This document shows, piece after piece, positions 11,126 to 25,138 of a stretch of 64,000 bases of DNA. The DNA lies in NCBI RefSeq assembly GCF_014851395.1, contig NW_024041373.1, positions 15,803,697 to 15,867,696 on the forward strand, given 5' to 3'. This DNA comes from Micropterus salmoides (Eukaryota; Chordata; Actinopteri; Centrarchiformes; Centrarchidae). The notes beneath the pieces were generated by a model. That model saw nothing but the letters and a program-made list of their open reading frames with translations. It ran no database searches and had not been told where the DNA came from. The translations under genes and the position numbers were made by a program. Each line of letters begins with the position of its first letter. The stretch's first letter is position 1.

Positions 11126-14100
11126 ATTTAAGTGAAAGCTAGCCCAGTATAAACTGAAAAATTGCTATCCTCTCACAGTATAAATTGTCATATCGCTCAT
11201 CCCCAGACATTTCTGTTAAATTATGGAGCTGACAAGTCAACAGCACTACACCAGTTTCTACACCAGAATAGAATCAATGGGAATAGCAAAAGTGTTTTAC
11301 CTGACTGAACAGAGCAGTCAGATAATGCAATTTCTATGTATCTCTCTTTCCATTTTTGCTGTCATTAACCTAACACTCATATAGTGTTCTGTGCCTGGCA
11401 CCGCCGCTGTCGTTTTTCCAAGAAAGTGGAAAGCTGCTTTGTTGCCATAATGTGCCTTGTGTGATGTTTGGCCCACTTTCCAGCCTGCTTTCATTGTGTA
11501 AGCACACATACATAAAACATGATTTGCTGCTTCAATTTCTGACTTTTATTCAGCAGGGATTTGGTGGCAGACAACATCAGAGCCACGAAAAGCAGAGCAG
11601 AGCAGCGGCGTAATGCAACTCTCCCTCTGATCCTCTGAGCGAGGGAGACGAAGACAGAGAGAGAGAGAGAGAGCTGGCGACGTTACAGAGAACAACGTTT
11701 AATCACTGACCTCTAGACTTACAGCTGAAGACAAATGACCATGATTAATGAGGGCCATTCATCTTAAAGGTTAAGGAAAAAAACACAATGGGAACTGCAT
11801 TTGCCCAAGCTGCACTGATAGATCTATCTGCTGTATATATTAAACTCCAGTCCTGTTAGTTTGCACAGTTCTGATCAAGGAGCTCAGGTCAGGCTTGGTG
11901 TAGATCCAGTACTGTTCACTAGAGGGCAGCCCGTCTAAGTCTGGCAACTGTAATGATGGCAGCACTCAATTAAAACTGATTTGATGTTCAGGGACCCTAA
12001 ACCTTAGAACAAATAATAGAAGTTATAGAAGAAATAATAATAAAAAATAATGATCTTAAAACCTCCTGTACAAGATGGGGCCCTCCATCTTTGTTCTAAA
12101 GTATTCCATAAAGAATCTCTTTCACCTTAATCCAGCAATGTAAACCTAGAAGAAAAGCATGAAATAAGACCAGAGCACAGTCATGAGCAGTTATTGAAAT
12201 GAAACCATCTGAGAAGTTTAGAGGGGAAATCACTCTTAGACACATGAAAATGTGACAAGAGACCCCAAGGGTCACAAGCCAAAAAGAAACCTCTGCTGTG
12301 TTTTTTAATGTAAAATCTTAAACTGAAAAGTAACTAGAGCTGTCAGATAAATATAAAATTTACATATTTCCTTCTGAAATGTATAGAGTAACACAAAATG
12401 GACTGCCAGAGGAGAATGACCTCATCACGTTCAGTACTCAATCCTCCCTGAAGTGAAACAGCTAAATCGATACACTCCTCCTCTAACTCTCCTCTCTCTC
12501 CACCCTGTAATGTTCCTCTAAGATTTCAGATCTTAAGTCGTCCTCCTTGGTGGCCAGATTAGATGAGATGACATGAGATCGGGCTGAGAGTGGAGGTCAG
12601 CAGCGGTCGGTCAAATCTATCTCTGTAACCGATCTTAAGCGCAGCAGCTGAAGCTCGGCCACAGCTGAACACAATCAAACTCTAGTATGAAAATCTTACT
12701 AGAAAAAAAAGGATGATCTTGTATGTTCACAGACAGCTGATGACTAATGAGCGTCTTCTGTGGGGTAACTGTGAGACGCGGGCAGGAGGAGACTGGATAG
12801 AGGAAATAAGGAGAAGGGGATATTAACAAATGAGAAAAAAGACTGTAGGAAAGTTTTCATTTGCCTTTTCAGCGCTTCAACCGCAGCTGGAGCCAAAAGC
12901 TTTGTCTTGGCTTTTGTCTGTCTCCAGTTCCATCAGCCTGCCCCTGTTGTTCTAACAATTTGTCCGTCTGGAGGATGTGATTAATCTCCTTTCATTCACA
13001 CACTCTGTCTCCTCTCATGTTATTCTCTCTGTCTTTAGCTTTTCTTCAATTATTTCAAATACATTTCTATGCACAGATTCCCTCTTTCTCAGCATAAAGG
13101 AGTTGGAACATTGTATATGGAATTGCTTAGAACATGTGGTAGATGACAGACAAAAGATCGGCACATACTTCACAGAAACACACTGAAACACCTGTTTACA
13201 TCTGGCTGCACTTGAACTGTACATTGAAGTTAAACTCGGAGAAAGCTGAAAAGAGAAACAGCACCTGCCACACTTCCCGGTGGCTGCATGTTTCACCACC
13301 CATGACTACCCCACACTGGTTGGTGCTGTCACAAGAACACATGGAAACCACTGCTGACAGTGCATCTGTACACAAATACTCCACTACAATCAAAAGTCCT
13401 GTATTCAAAATTCTACTAAAGGGAGGAGGTTGGATGGGTCAAACACAGGACAAGAAGACCTCTATTCGTTTCTCATCTGAAACCAATACTTAAGTTACAT
13501 AACACGACTTATATAAGTACTTATTTTAACCCAAACCATAATCTTTTCCTAAACAACTGCGACAGTTTCACAAGCACATGTTCTCAACATGCTTTACTTT
13601 GAAATTCTAAAGGCATATTTGTTATTGCTTGCTTCACCGTTGAGCCCTGCATGTGCAAAACTGACATTACAGCATCATAGTTTGAAGCGTACGGCCAGTG
13701 ACCAAGAGGCAGTATTTGATAAGTTGCGAGTAAGACCTTCTTGGCATTTTATAAACATATGTTTTAGTGATATGAAATCTGAATCTGAAAAGTAAGTAAT
13801 AGGCCCAACTGTAGCTGCCAGATAGATGTAGTGCAAGTACAATATTTTCTTCTGAAGTGTCATGGAGTAGAAGCATAAAGTGGCATAAAATGGAATTACT
13901 TAAATTAAGTACATGGATCTCAAAATTGTGCTACACTACATGGCAGGAGTGACAGCATAAGAGTGATTATTGTCTGGCTCTCTGCAAGCGTGCAGATGCC
14001 TCCACATGTACATGTTGTGAATGCTTGCATTTATGTGTGTTCATGAATGTGTGTCTGCATATGTGTGTCCTCTGCAACGGCCGCAGTAAGTGTTATTGGA

Positions 14101-16254
14101 GCAGGGTGAGCCGGGAGCAGGAACAGCAGAAACAAACGAGGTCCTGTGCAACACCAAGACTGTTCCATGAATCATCCAGGAACTTACCCAGTAGCTGGCC
14201 AGTCCTCGCAGCCTTCAGCTCACAGTTAATAACTTCCCATTGATCATCCCACAACGTTTCCCATCGTAGGCTGATTATAAAAACAAAAAATCCCTTTGGT
14301 TTTAGCCATATTCCGACCAAAAACACAAGTAAATATAGATGGCCAGTGTTTAGAATTCGTGTTATCATCTTAAGGTACGAAACCAAGTTGTTTTGTTTTG
14401 GACCAAACCAGTGTGAAAATGAAACGAAAATCACCCTGAGCCAGCATTGCTACGGTGAATACATAAATAAACTAAAAATAGTAATTTGCAGAAAAACTGA
14501 ACACCTCCTATACTTAGTTTAAAGCAGGAGCCATTTCTCTGCCTGTGTAATGTGTATTTGTGAGTGTGTGTGCTTTTGCCTGCAGTAGGTACAATAAACA
14601 AGTGCACTGATGTCATCCAAGTCAGCCAGAAGGGAAGCCCACAGTTTCATGTAGTAGAGGGAACACGTTTCTCAATCTGAAACACATGCATTCACCTGCA
14701 CGTGTGCTTGTAGCTGTATGTATGTGAGAGGACGGGGTGGGAGAAAAAAAAAAGAGAGCACAGATATGCAAATATGATCTAAGAACAAAAAAGAACCTGA
14801 AGGACACGGGAGATTGTGCACAGTTAATTTATTCACAAGATCAAGTAAAATCAGGGAGAAGATGTTGTAACAAAAACAACTTTGGGGTGTGTTCACTGTT
14901 TGATTTTGTGTGTGTTTTAAATTGATCACGTCGCTCACTGCCTCAAAAGGTTTCACCCACTGAGCTGAGTGGCACGCAATTTCACCCACAGCATTCACAA
15001 CATATTTATTTCAGACACTGTTTGACGGTTAACTCTAGCACCTCAGCGCCTCAAACACACACACACACACACACACCGTTACTGTGTAATTATCTTTTAC
15101 TCGTTCTTTAGTCGCAAAGGTCAGCGTACTCACGTTTTCGTGACCTATACTGTATATGTGTGTGTATATAGAGTTAATGGAGACTGACATGAAGACTGAC
15201 ATGGATGCTGAGCTGTGCTGCGCTGGGCCAGGCGGTCTAACCCAACAGCAGGGATAAACTATAAATAGACTATCTCATCCATCCCCAGCACTCCCCTGTC
15301 CCTCTTTTTTCTCCCGCTTCCTCTTTTCCTTTATCTGCAGACTTTTCATTCACTCTCTTTCTCAACAGCTTTTTGCTTTCCATGTCCTCCTCCAACTCCG
15401 TGTCCCTTCTGAATTTTTGTCCCTCGCCTACATCATCTCCCCTCCTTGTGGTCTCTCTGAAACACCATTTTTAGTCTCCTTCTGTCTCTTCTCTTTTAAG
15501 AGAAGATATCCAAATTACTGGAGTAACAAATAAGCCAAGAGAGGGAGAGAGTGTGTGGGATGGGGGAAAGGGGGAGATGGGCTGGTTGGGGGGGGAGACA
15601 GAGTTATGTAAGCGAGGCTAATCCCCTCCCAACCCTGCATAGTAAATGAGACAGGATCACACTGGCCTCATTTCAGACGTTCATCTCTGCATCCGCAACC
15701 GCTGCTACCCATCCAAACCGCCCTGTCTCCACCTTAGTCTATCTGTTTGATCTTTGACAGCAAACCACAGCTACGTTTAAACTCCACTAGCAAATCCCGC
15801 TCTGCTGACTTTGAAGGGAGGTTTGAAATTTAGATGAGCTTCAATTCATGGTGTAATTGCCGATATGCGTCCCTTCCTCAGGCTTTTCTTTACCCTCATA
15901 TCAACAATAACATCTGATTTTTTGAAAGCTCTAAACTATAAATATTCCAAATCCTTTCTAGCATCGATTGCTAAAAGTGGAGCTAAAGTAACAACATGTG
16001 TTCAAACTTTATGATGCAATAAAAACAAAAGCCTAGTTCCCCCCATGTGAACCTCACCCTTCCAGCCCTCTCTTCTCAACTCTAACCCGACTGTCTGACC
16101 TCTCCTCAACTCAGTCCCCTCTTGCACGACACCCAAACACCCAGACACCTTAATCTGTTGAGGTATGTTTAGCTCAGAAAGGTCAACGAAGTCAGCAGAG
16201 CGACCTCATAACAGCAGGCTGCCTATCAGGCATTACAGCACACAGCCACTGAAT
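11126..16254. other. Gene-free stretch
   Basis: About 5 kb without recognisable exons. Contents noted: a GA tract at 11657-11674, a CTCF-like motif at 11916-11930, a CA tract at 15055-15077 and a pyrimidine-rich stretch at 15290-15500. Short frames such as 14093-14434 and 13143-13493 show no domain. Confidence 0.5.
11916..11930 (+). promoter_or_regulatory. CTCF-like motif
   Basis: TCACTAGAGGGCAGC fits the CTCF core pattern CCASYAGRKGGCRS with one mismatch at its first position. Match is by eye; no scoring was done. Confidence 0.35.
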
Positions 16255-16425
16255 CATCTTGCTTTTAGTGCTCATTAGCAAATGTTAGCATGCTAATATG
16301 ATCAATTACGTAAGAACATGGTAAACATCATACCTGCTTCAGCATTTAGCCCAAAGCACTGCTGAGCCCAAGCACTGCTGAGCCCAAGTACAGCCTCACA
16401 GAACCTGTTAACACAGCTGAAGGCT
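16255..16425 (+). repeat. AGCATGCTAACA-type dispersed repeat, fragment
   Basis: Contains TTAGCAAATGTTAGCATGCT and CTCAAAGCACTGCTG-like text in the same orientation as the copy at 3058-4150. A short internal tandem duplication of AGCACTGCTGAGCCCA lies at 16356-16387. Confidence 0.75.
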
Positions 16426-17084
16426 CTTGTCTAAATAAAATGTGTTAGCTGTACTTTTCAAGGGTATTATGAAACAATCAGGGTTATTAGAGTGTATTCG
16501 TTGTCATTAATGTATTCAATGTAAATGATTTATGAACGCTCACTAATGAGTAATATGCTCCATGAATAAAAACGATATTTCAACGTGCCAGGCTGTGAAA
16601 AGGATTGCTTTGTTTGGCATACTCTCTTCTTCTTCCTTCTTCTTTGAGAGCCCAAATGATACGAAATTTCAATATCTAACAGTTTAAAGAGTAACTTAAC
16701 ATCATCACCAGCGTGTGAAACCGTCTATATAAGCCACTGGTAGACGATCCACAACTTGACAACCCCAACTTTTGTCCAGAATGGATTATTACTCCACCTC
16801 TCCAATCCTCCTGCTCAGACAGGACGCTCCACTAAACTTTGACCTACTTCTGTCTGTCCTAAGTCTGGGCCAAAGGGGTGGGGGGTAGGGGACGCCAAGA
16901 CCCCAAACACAGTGAGCTTCACGGCTATGCAGCCCATTAATAATAATATGAATCTCAAAGGCTTATTTTGACAATACATCTTTTGAATGTCACATCACAG
17001 AGGGAAGCTGAGGGAGGCTTGTGAATGTGTGCATGTAAAAGAATCACACTGGACTCATTGTTTAGTATTTAAAATTTAGCTGAG

Positions 17085-17122
<38 letters not shown>

Positions 17123-19744
17123 ATCTCATGCTAAGAACTTGATATCACTTTTCTGCTGATCAGCCACAAGGCAAACCTTGTCCTTCATCTTTTTATCCGC
17201 ACTGTGTCTCTCATTTCCAAGAAATCTCACTCAGCAGATGTACACAATCCTCCATAACCAATTCTCTGCAGGATAAGGCAGAGCAGACAAAGACATTGCG
17301 ACACAAAGGCGGACAACACCTTCAGGATTCAGCTCCGTCAGTCTGATTCCAAGTCCCAATGAAATGGAGCTGAAACCAGTGACAGCATCACTTCATAAAC
17401 TGCAGCTATGTTTAAAGTCTGCACAGGACAGCTTCAGGGCCAGCTGAGTCCTGGCAATTCATGTGCGATGGGGCCGCTGAGGGATGAGGGCTGGCTCAAA
17501 TGAAAGGGTGGTGGGAATTATGTTACAGAGACCACGGCTGGGACGGCATCCTAGAGATTCCCGGAAGAATTCTGGGAACATTAGGGCCCAACATGTGTGT
17601 ATGAGAAAGAAAGAAATGGAGGCATGAACGACAGTGGGGGAAACATCTGTCAGCAATTAAAATGAAGGGATCGTTCCCATAGTTTATGCAGAGATACATT
17701 GGGGTCATGATGCAAACACTTTCACATGGGTAAAACTTCCCTGCCTAGTCAGCTGATTCAGGAATGGGGGAGGGGCGCTGTGTGGTACGCACTGTGCCGA
17801 GGGGTCATCTTGCAGATGCATCCTCCAAGCTGGCTTCACTCTGCCGAGTAAAACACACACACACACACACAGGGGAAGTAGCTGGCCAAGAGGGTGGAGG
17901 AAATCTAATCTATAAATCAGACACATGTCCAAACAACTGGGTGTCAACAGATCTTTGCTTATGGTATTATCTCAGAGGTGCCCCGCTGTAACATTCTGCA
18001 CTGATTCAATTCTGCTGAGATACTTGTTTCAGACAAGGGCTGAGAAAGAAATCTGAGGAATCAGAAAGACAAACAGACAAAATCATATCTGAGAGGCTCC
18101 TCTCAAAAATTACAGCCAAACCAAACCAGCAGGATCCGATGAGCTTTTAAACCAGATCAATGATTCATGTTTTGCTTCCCTTGCTGGCACAAATCAGGTT
18201 TCCAATAGAGGCAAATCAACAAACAGCTTAATCAATGGCTTTCTCACTTGTAAGGAAGCTGGGTTGTTAGTCAAATAGAAAGCTCAACTCTGACAGAGGA
18301 TTTATTCTCCGATTGCAAGCTAGAAGAAGAAAAATGTCTCTGGACTGAACAATTCAAAGATACTAGATATTGTTGCAGCTGCAGGTCGTCTCCAGCCAGT
18401 CGTCTCTCGACCTCCTAAAACTGTTTCTCTGCTACCAGGCAATGAGCCTCAATTCTGGACATCACACTTGTTTCATCCATCAATCTTGTGTTTGTGTGTA
18501 TCTGTGGGTGTGTGTGTGTGTGGTCTGCTGTTTCAGCACTGGCCATTTCGGCCCTCGTACATCAACTTCCTGACAGCAGTGCAGTGACGCTTTGTGACAT
18601 ATGAGGCCACTTTAGCTTCTCCTCGGAAGTCGAGAAGGAGTGCTTTGCTCAAATGGATGAAAACTGTTTCCATGTCATGTCATGATGGTGCTCATATTTG
18701 GCACACAGGACAGCTGCTGCATTTGTACACTTCCAAGGTTGATATCTACTTACATAATACCTGTGATTTTTTGAGCATTGTAACATAAACAGAGCTTCAA
18801 ACTGTAATTTCAGTGAGTAATAAATGTTTTTCTAGGTTATCCTTGAGACGCGGTGAACAAACAAATGCATTTTGAGAAACACAGTTTGATCGGCCTTCTA
18901 ATGGATGTTTCACTAGCAAGGACAACGCCATCAACAAGATGCGTTTAAACTATTTATTAACAAAACCAAAAATATTGTGTGCCAGGCCGGAACTCGCTTG
19001 TATTTGTTTGGTTTGCTGCTGCACTGTGGGGAAAATTCAGAGGGGAATCTGCAGTAGAACCCGGGAACAACAGACCCCCCTCAGGACTCAACAGAGACGA
19101 GGAAGGAGAGGAAGGGGGAGACAGAAGAGACACAGGAGAGATGAGTAGGGAAGGAGGGGTGCAGGGTTAGGTGGGTATTTACAGGAAAGCCGGATGTGGC
19201 ATGATTAAGGTGGTCCTGCTCCTGAAACTAGATAGCTCCAACTGGAGCAGTTAGCAGACTTCAACACTCCTGGTTCTATGTGATCTATGCCAGAGCTCTG
19301 CATACTAATGTCCATTATACTTATTCCACTTTGCATTGATTCTGTCTCTTCTTACAGACTGTAATGGCTTTCAGAGCCCATCTGTGCCTGCCATTTCAGC
19401 TATCAGATTCCAACAATAATTTAATTGATTTGCAATCTACTTATGCAAAAAGAAACAACAACAACAAAAAAAGACATTTTGAGTCTCCTTTCAGGTTGGA
19501 AAAGGCTCTGCAAAAGCATTATAACAGACCAGCAATGTGCGAGTTCATGGGGTATTTTATGGCTGCATTTGGGTGTTTTCTGCCAATGACATGCTAATGA
19601 CAGGCTGAGACTGAGGACAGCCTGACGATGACAGAAGAAGTCCACCCAAGTCAGTACAGCCACACCTTGGGGATGATGAATAGGCAGATGTCTGGGTGAG
19701 GTCCCATACTGTAGCTCCATATTCCTCTTCAGTTAGATAGTTTA
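16426..19744. other. Gene-free stretch
   Basis: CA tracts at about 17090-17116 and 17851-17872; otherwise nothing recognised. Short frames around 17459-17991 and 18939-19170 look random. Confidence 0.5.
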
Positions 19745-19865
19745 AGTTATAGATAAGACATGCTAAGGCCCAGCAGTGCTTTGAGCTAAATGCTAACGTT
19801 TAGAGGTTCACTATCTTAGTTTAGCGTGTTAGCATAAAACATTTACTAATTAGCATTAAACTCTC
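19745..19865 (-). repeat. AGCATGCTAACA-type dispersed repeat, fragment
   Basis: Reads GCAGTGCTTTGAGCTAAATG, then TTAGCGTGTTAGCATAAAAC and ACTAATTAGCATTAAAC, the reverse orientation of the family. Confidence 0.7.
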
Positions 19866-20329
19866 TCAAAAAAGCCTTCTCGGTCCTCCTTCCTTTTTTC
19901 TATTCATGGCAGAGATGACTGTATTTGAGATTAAGTGCACTGCACAAACCTGGTCAGTACACAAGTGATGGCCTCACTGCAATCACTCACCTAATGAAAT
20001 GTCTTTCTATTAGTAATTGGACAGTCTGCATAATGTTAGGGTCTGAATAACCTGGATTTAAAATGTCAGAGTGGTAAACACTTCTTTCATTCATTTTGAG
20101 AGATTTGTGAGATTAACAAAGCGCCTTGTAAAGCTGAAACAGCTCAGCTGTCTTTCATGTTATACAGGGTCGGAAATGCAAAAAGTCCTCGTTCTATCTC
20201 GTTTAAGGCTGTGTTCATTCTTGCAATGGACAGTTTGTGCATCCATGTGTTTGCAGGAAACAATCACCACATGTCACTTGTTGGGGGTTTTGCCCACTGA
20301 CTACATTTCCCAGTGCAACATTACTGTAA

Positions 20330-20543
20330 AGCTGATGATACACAGAGCAACTTTTAGCGCAATCGTGCAGGGCAATGTTGCCGTCAATGGTAATGAGTAA
20401 AGATTACTACCGTAATCCCCTTCCCCCACCACTCCGCCACCCGCCCCGCATCCGTCGCTATCTGTTCAAAACATAGTCGGTCTTTCCACTAGCAAGATTG
20501 CCCAGCAACATTGCTCAAAAAGTTGCCCCGTGTATCATCAGCT
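20330..20543. mobile_element. 214-bp fold-back MITE with TAA target duplication
   Basis: The left end AGCTGATGATACACAGAGCA and the reverse complement of the right end AGCTGATGATACACGGGGCA agree, and similarity continues inward for over 50 bases (ACTTTT, GCAAT, GGGCAAT). TAA flanks both sides (20327-20329 and 20544-20546). A 3-bp TWA duplication with long inverted repeats suggests a PIF/Harbinger-like MITE. RNA from this region would form a long hairpin. Confidence 0.7.
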
Positions 20544-20546
20544 TAA

Positions 20547-21506
20547 GAATTCACTGATTTCACTATGAGTTGACCTATCAATAACTCGATCTAAACGTGT
20601 TATCTCTGGAAAAAATTCCTCAGATGTGCTTAAATATTTAATGAGGAAATTAAGTTATATTACATGTTTTCAGCAGTTAGGCCTCTTAAATTGATCTAAA
20701 ATCTATAATTTCACAGTCAAAACAGTTAATGAAGCCGTTGTTTGTGTTTGTGTAAACTATCAAGGAAAGTCAGAAAGTGGAACTAACAAAAATTAAGACA
20801 TATTTCTTGATGCTGTTTCATAACAGGCTGTAATTTAACACTGAGTAAAACAACCCAATGTTGGAAATTAAATTAAAAATCATCATGTGGTGTAATAAAT
20901 AATTTCCTCTGGTAACTGAAACGTACACAGCAATGAGATAAATGGCTCTGTATGAAGCCTGAGTAAGTATTTAGGCAATCAAGTTCCATTCAGGTCCACA
21001 AAACAAAATAATGCTTATGCTTCGCAGTTTAGAAGGAATATGTTTACGTTAACAGTTTCTCTCTCCTTTACGAGCGCGGACATCAATGTTACACGAGAAA
21101 TGCTAAATGCTGAATTCTGGAAGCATTTTAAAGCTAAGAGGGTATTTATTTGGAAATATTCAATAGCTGATGTAAGAGGAACCATCTCCTCCTCCAATCT
21201 GTCAGTGTTTTCTACAAGAGGAATGTTGCTTTGTTTATTTGTGGCCACAGTAAAATCTCTGCAATGCAAGTCAATGGATTTCATCTACAAGTGACTCACG
21301 TGTGTGTGTGTGTGGGTGTGTGTGTGTGCTTCATGTAAAAAGTTACAGCTACAGAATACTGTATATTTGAAACTTGTCAGTAGCAAATAATTAATCTGTT
21401 GTATAATATCTCGGTCAATGACTTATCGGGCCTTTAAAAGCAGGAAAAGAAAGGTCACCGCAAGCCCAGGCAGCCACTAATTATGGTCCCACATACAGGG
21501 TTAGTC

Positions 21507-21508
<2 letters not shown>
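20547..21508. other. Gene-free stretch
   Basis: Nothing recognised. A TG-rich tract at 21300-21328. Overlapping frames on both strands at 21015-21294 have no domain. Confidence 0.5.

Positions 21509-21572
<64 letters not shown>
21509..21572. repeat. (TG)n microsatellite, 64 bp
   Basis: The longest uninterrupted dinucleotide tract in the window, about 32 TG units. Confidence 0.97.
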
Positions 21573-21574
<2 letters not shown>

Positions 21575-23882
21575 TGAGAGAGTCTGATGGACAGATTGTC
21601 TCTCCCCTGCTGTGCTCTTGCTCTTGTCCCGTTTTAATGGGCTGACAATGAGAAACTCTGACGGAATCTCAATGATGCACCCGCTGTTAGACACATTACA
21701 GCTGAGGGGAATCCGAAGGAAAGCTGGATGTCAGAACCAACATTACTCCCACAAACTGTATCTAGAAACAAAACTGAAACTACACAGGTGACACTGAACT
21801 GTAACATAGCATCAAACAGACCTGCTTGTCTGACATGTAACTTTAGACATGAAATGGGTTACGGAGAAAGCAAAACTGAGAAAACATATCTCCTTGAGCT
21901 TCTTTTCCCTCAAAGAACACAGGACTGTTCACATGAACACTCAGTATTACGTGGCCTTTAATAAGACCAGTGTGAAGTGTTTCTGTTGTGTAAGGCTTTT
22001 AGATAGACCCCAAGTTACAGCATGATGGGTGACAATGAATTAAATACCGAAATGCTACTTGCATGCTTTTAATTATATCCACCACTCAACATCAACACTG
22101 TCGCTGCAGCGAAATGAAGTGGCAGCCCGTCATCATTTCAATCCCAGATGGCTTAAGAGGCATTTTGCTAATTGAGCATCACATGTGTGGATTTGATTTC
22201 TCTCTCTCTCTCTTTATATACATATAGATCTATATCAGTTTAATGTGGGATTTTCCTTTGTTATGCAAGAGTGCTCCCCAGTGCACAGATGTGCCCCTGT
22301 GTGCGCATTTTTGTGCTATTTTCAGCTGAGATTATCTAATGAGCATATTATGCTGCAAAAGATGCCGCGACATTTTGAACAGTAGGCATGTCCTTAACGT
22401 TGCAGCGTCTTCGGAGCAAGTACTGGCAGATGTGCATCAGCTGTGACTGTGCCTCTGGCTGTGTTCTTGTTTCGACTCACACATATTTGTTAACTCAATG
22501 TTAGACATGAGCTGAGTTGATGAGAAGTTGGTTTATTCGACAGAAAATGCAAAGCAGGAGCAAAAAAAAAAGACTCATCAAAACACATTGACCATGACTT
22601 TGGTCATGTTCTCGCTCGGCTGCCATGTGATAAAAATGATCCCTCAGCTTTACACCCTCCTCCCCCTACCTGCTCTCCGTCCACCTTCTTAGCAGCTCCA
22701 ATCCTGATCAGCTGACAGCTTGGTTATCACCTCCCACCACCATACCCCCCCCCCCCCCTTCTCTCTCTCCCTCTCTGTATGTGCTGTGGTGACAGGGCAG
22801 GATGATATAGGGTCTCCAAGTGAGGTGGCGTGATGCCTGTGCACTAAGTTAACATCCGCGCAGGAGAGGAGGGAGCATGTGTGTGCAGAACATATACGAA
22901 TCCACGTTTGCAGCGTGCATGCATCCATGTGTGGTTGTCTTAATCTTTGCATTCAGCTAAAGTCTTATTACTGTGACAACATGACGTCCACACCATCAAT
23001 CAGCTACAGGGAGGGTGTTCACCACAGATGAGAAGGAGGCATGCTGCTGCTCCTTCAGCGTTTATATATGCTCCTGCAGGGGATTATTTATTGTCCAGTA
23101 AGATCTTGGGCGTTTCCAGTTCAACTACTAACTAATCCATATATAAAAGTAGGCCCTGAGAGCATAAAACAATTGACACTAAGGTCTCTCTCTCTTTGTG
23201 TGACCTTTCCTTTTCATCATGTTTCCTTCATCCTCTCAGCCGCAGATATCAAGAGAGAAAAGACAAGATAAGTAGTATGCAAAAGCAGTTGCAAGTGTGT
23301 GTGTGTGAGTTGCAAGGGGCATGCCAAAACCCCATTCACTGAAACAGCTGGATGGAGACAACAGAGCAATGCTTATTCTCCAGTGTCTCTCCCTCATACC
23401 CCTTCTCCCTCTTTCTTTCTCTCTCTCCCTCCCTCACACACACACACACACACACACACACCAGTTCTTGAGGGAAAAACAGCTGAATTCAGTGCAATAA
23501 ATTGGCAAACCAGTGGGAAACTAAGTCTCTGTATTCAACTGGATCAACTACAGATTACTGCTCAAGTGATTTAATCACTCAGTCAAGTCAAACTATCAGC
23601 AACCAATTTATCATGCAGACTAAGTCATGCATGCTCTTAAGGGCAGCACCATCAGCTCCATAACTTTGTATCATCAACCCGCATTTTTGGCTATAAACCA
23701 CGCTTGTTCATGGACAGGTTTGCACGAATTAGCCAACATCATGAAATGAGTTCCTCTCATTCTCTTCTATAACGGGATAGCTTTACAGCAAAGCCAATAA
23801 CTTTACTCCTGTAAAAAAAACACACAAAAAAAACAGACTTTCCCAGACTAAATCACTGTTGCACGCTGCGTAGTCTACTCAC
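21573..23882. other. Gene-free stretch
   Basis: A 14-base C run at 22745-22758, a CA tract at 23436-23462, and TC-rich text at 22199-22213. No exon recognised. Confidence 0.5.
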
Positions 23883-24260
23883 CTTAAGCAAGATCTTCTT
23901 TACAAGCAGCCCGTGCAGCAATAGCCTATTTCGTAGTATCTGGTCGCCTTGTCTTTGCGAACACAACTTTTTTTTCAAACAGCAACCAGGCTTTTAAAAA
24001 AGCTACTCTTCTTTTCTTTTTGTAGTTACGCTCTAGTCCTGTTTCCAAACCCAAGTCCACAGCAGCTCGGTACACCCGCAGCTGATGATCCGCCGCTGCT
24101 GCCCAGGGTGAGTGTGTTTGGTGCTCTCACCGGCACAGTCCGGTCTGCTGCTCTGCGTGGCGGGCTGACATTCTGCTCCAGCAGGGGCTCGACTACTGAT
24201 CCACAACAAAAAGGTTTAGGACCGGAGAAGGAAAGGCATAGGGGTCCGCAAGGGGGTGCT
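23883..24260. other. CpG-rich patch with strong splice signals
   Basis: Within AT-rich surroundings this patch has many CpG dinucleotides. On the plus strand a polypyrimidine tract ending TTTTTGTAG (24025) and a donor CCAGG/GTGAGT (24107) bound an 82-bp candidate exon that is open in one frame only (YALVLFPNPSPQQL-, proline-rich, 27 residues). On the minus strand GCTTAAG/GTGAGTAG (edge 23883) is a near-consensus donor. It could be a promoter with divergent first exons, an exon of an unknown transcript, or chance. I recognise no protein. Confidence 0.3.
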
Positions 24261-25138
24261 GCAACGACCGATGAAGCAGTTTCTCCAGGGGATGTTTATG
24301 TATTAATTGTAAGCTATTGATAATAAAGTAGAGTTATTCTTTACCGGTGCATATTGGTTTTACATATTCTGATATATTTCTTTATTTCAAATATGAAGCT
24401 AATATTTGCAGTTTTGTAGATAGAATAAATCAGGATGAGTACCATTTGATATAATGTTAAATAAATATTCAACAGAGGTGGACCTAAGATGGAGCCAAAA
24501 GGTAAAACAAAATTAAAAAGTTTAGCTTAACAGGAGAGAACAATGGTTTTTCAATGTAACCATCTTTTAAAAGAATTGGCTGAGGCATAGCCTATGCCAA
24601 GTGGCTCCTTTGGGACACCACAGGGGCCACCAATCAGGCAAATGTAAAGTAAAATTCTTTTGAAATACCTTTACAGTTACTGGTTTCCAAGTATTGTTTT
24701 CATTTGCAGTTATTCTGGGGAAAATATCAACATGGTTGTTTAAATGCCTCATGGGCTGGTTGCTTGTTCTGGGTGGAAGTTGTGTTATTCTTTAGCATGA
24801 TTTACAACATAAATTATTATTCCATCTAAGGCTTTTACATTCATGTCTTAGACCAGTGGTTGCACATATGCATAGAGCAGTTTTACCACAGATTGACTTT
24901 ATTATTTTCAGATGGTTTCATTTAAAGGATGTTTAAACCCCTGTAGGGGGAAAGTATCAGTAGGCTATTTCACCAGAAAAAAAAGCTACATTTACTTAGA
25001 AAGTAACTCCCTCAGATTTATCTTGAGATCCCTTGTGGAGTCCATACCGCAGATTGGAACCATTATCCTAGATTACTGTGAGACCATATATTGTAAATTA
25101 TGAAACTGACTGTAGGGTTTAAATTCTGCCTAAAAGGT
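24261..25138. other. Gene-free stretch
   Basis: AT-rich, no recognised feature. Confidence 0.5.

Noticed and set aside
23949..24320. 123-codon open frame as a single-exon gene
   Set aside because: No recognisable domain. The internal splice signals make a short exon or promoter more plausible, and that is reported separately at low confidence.
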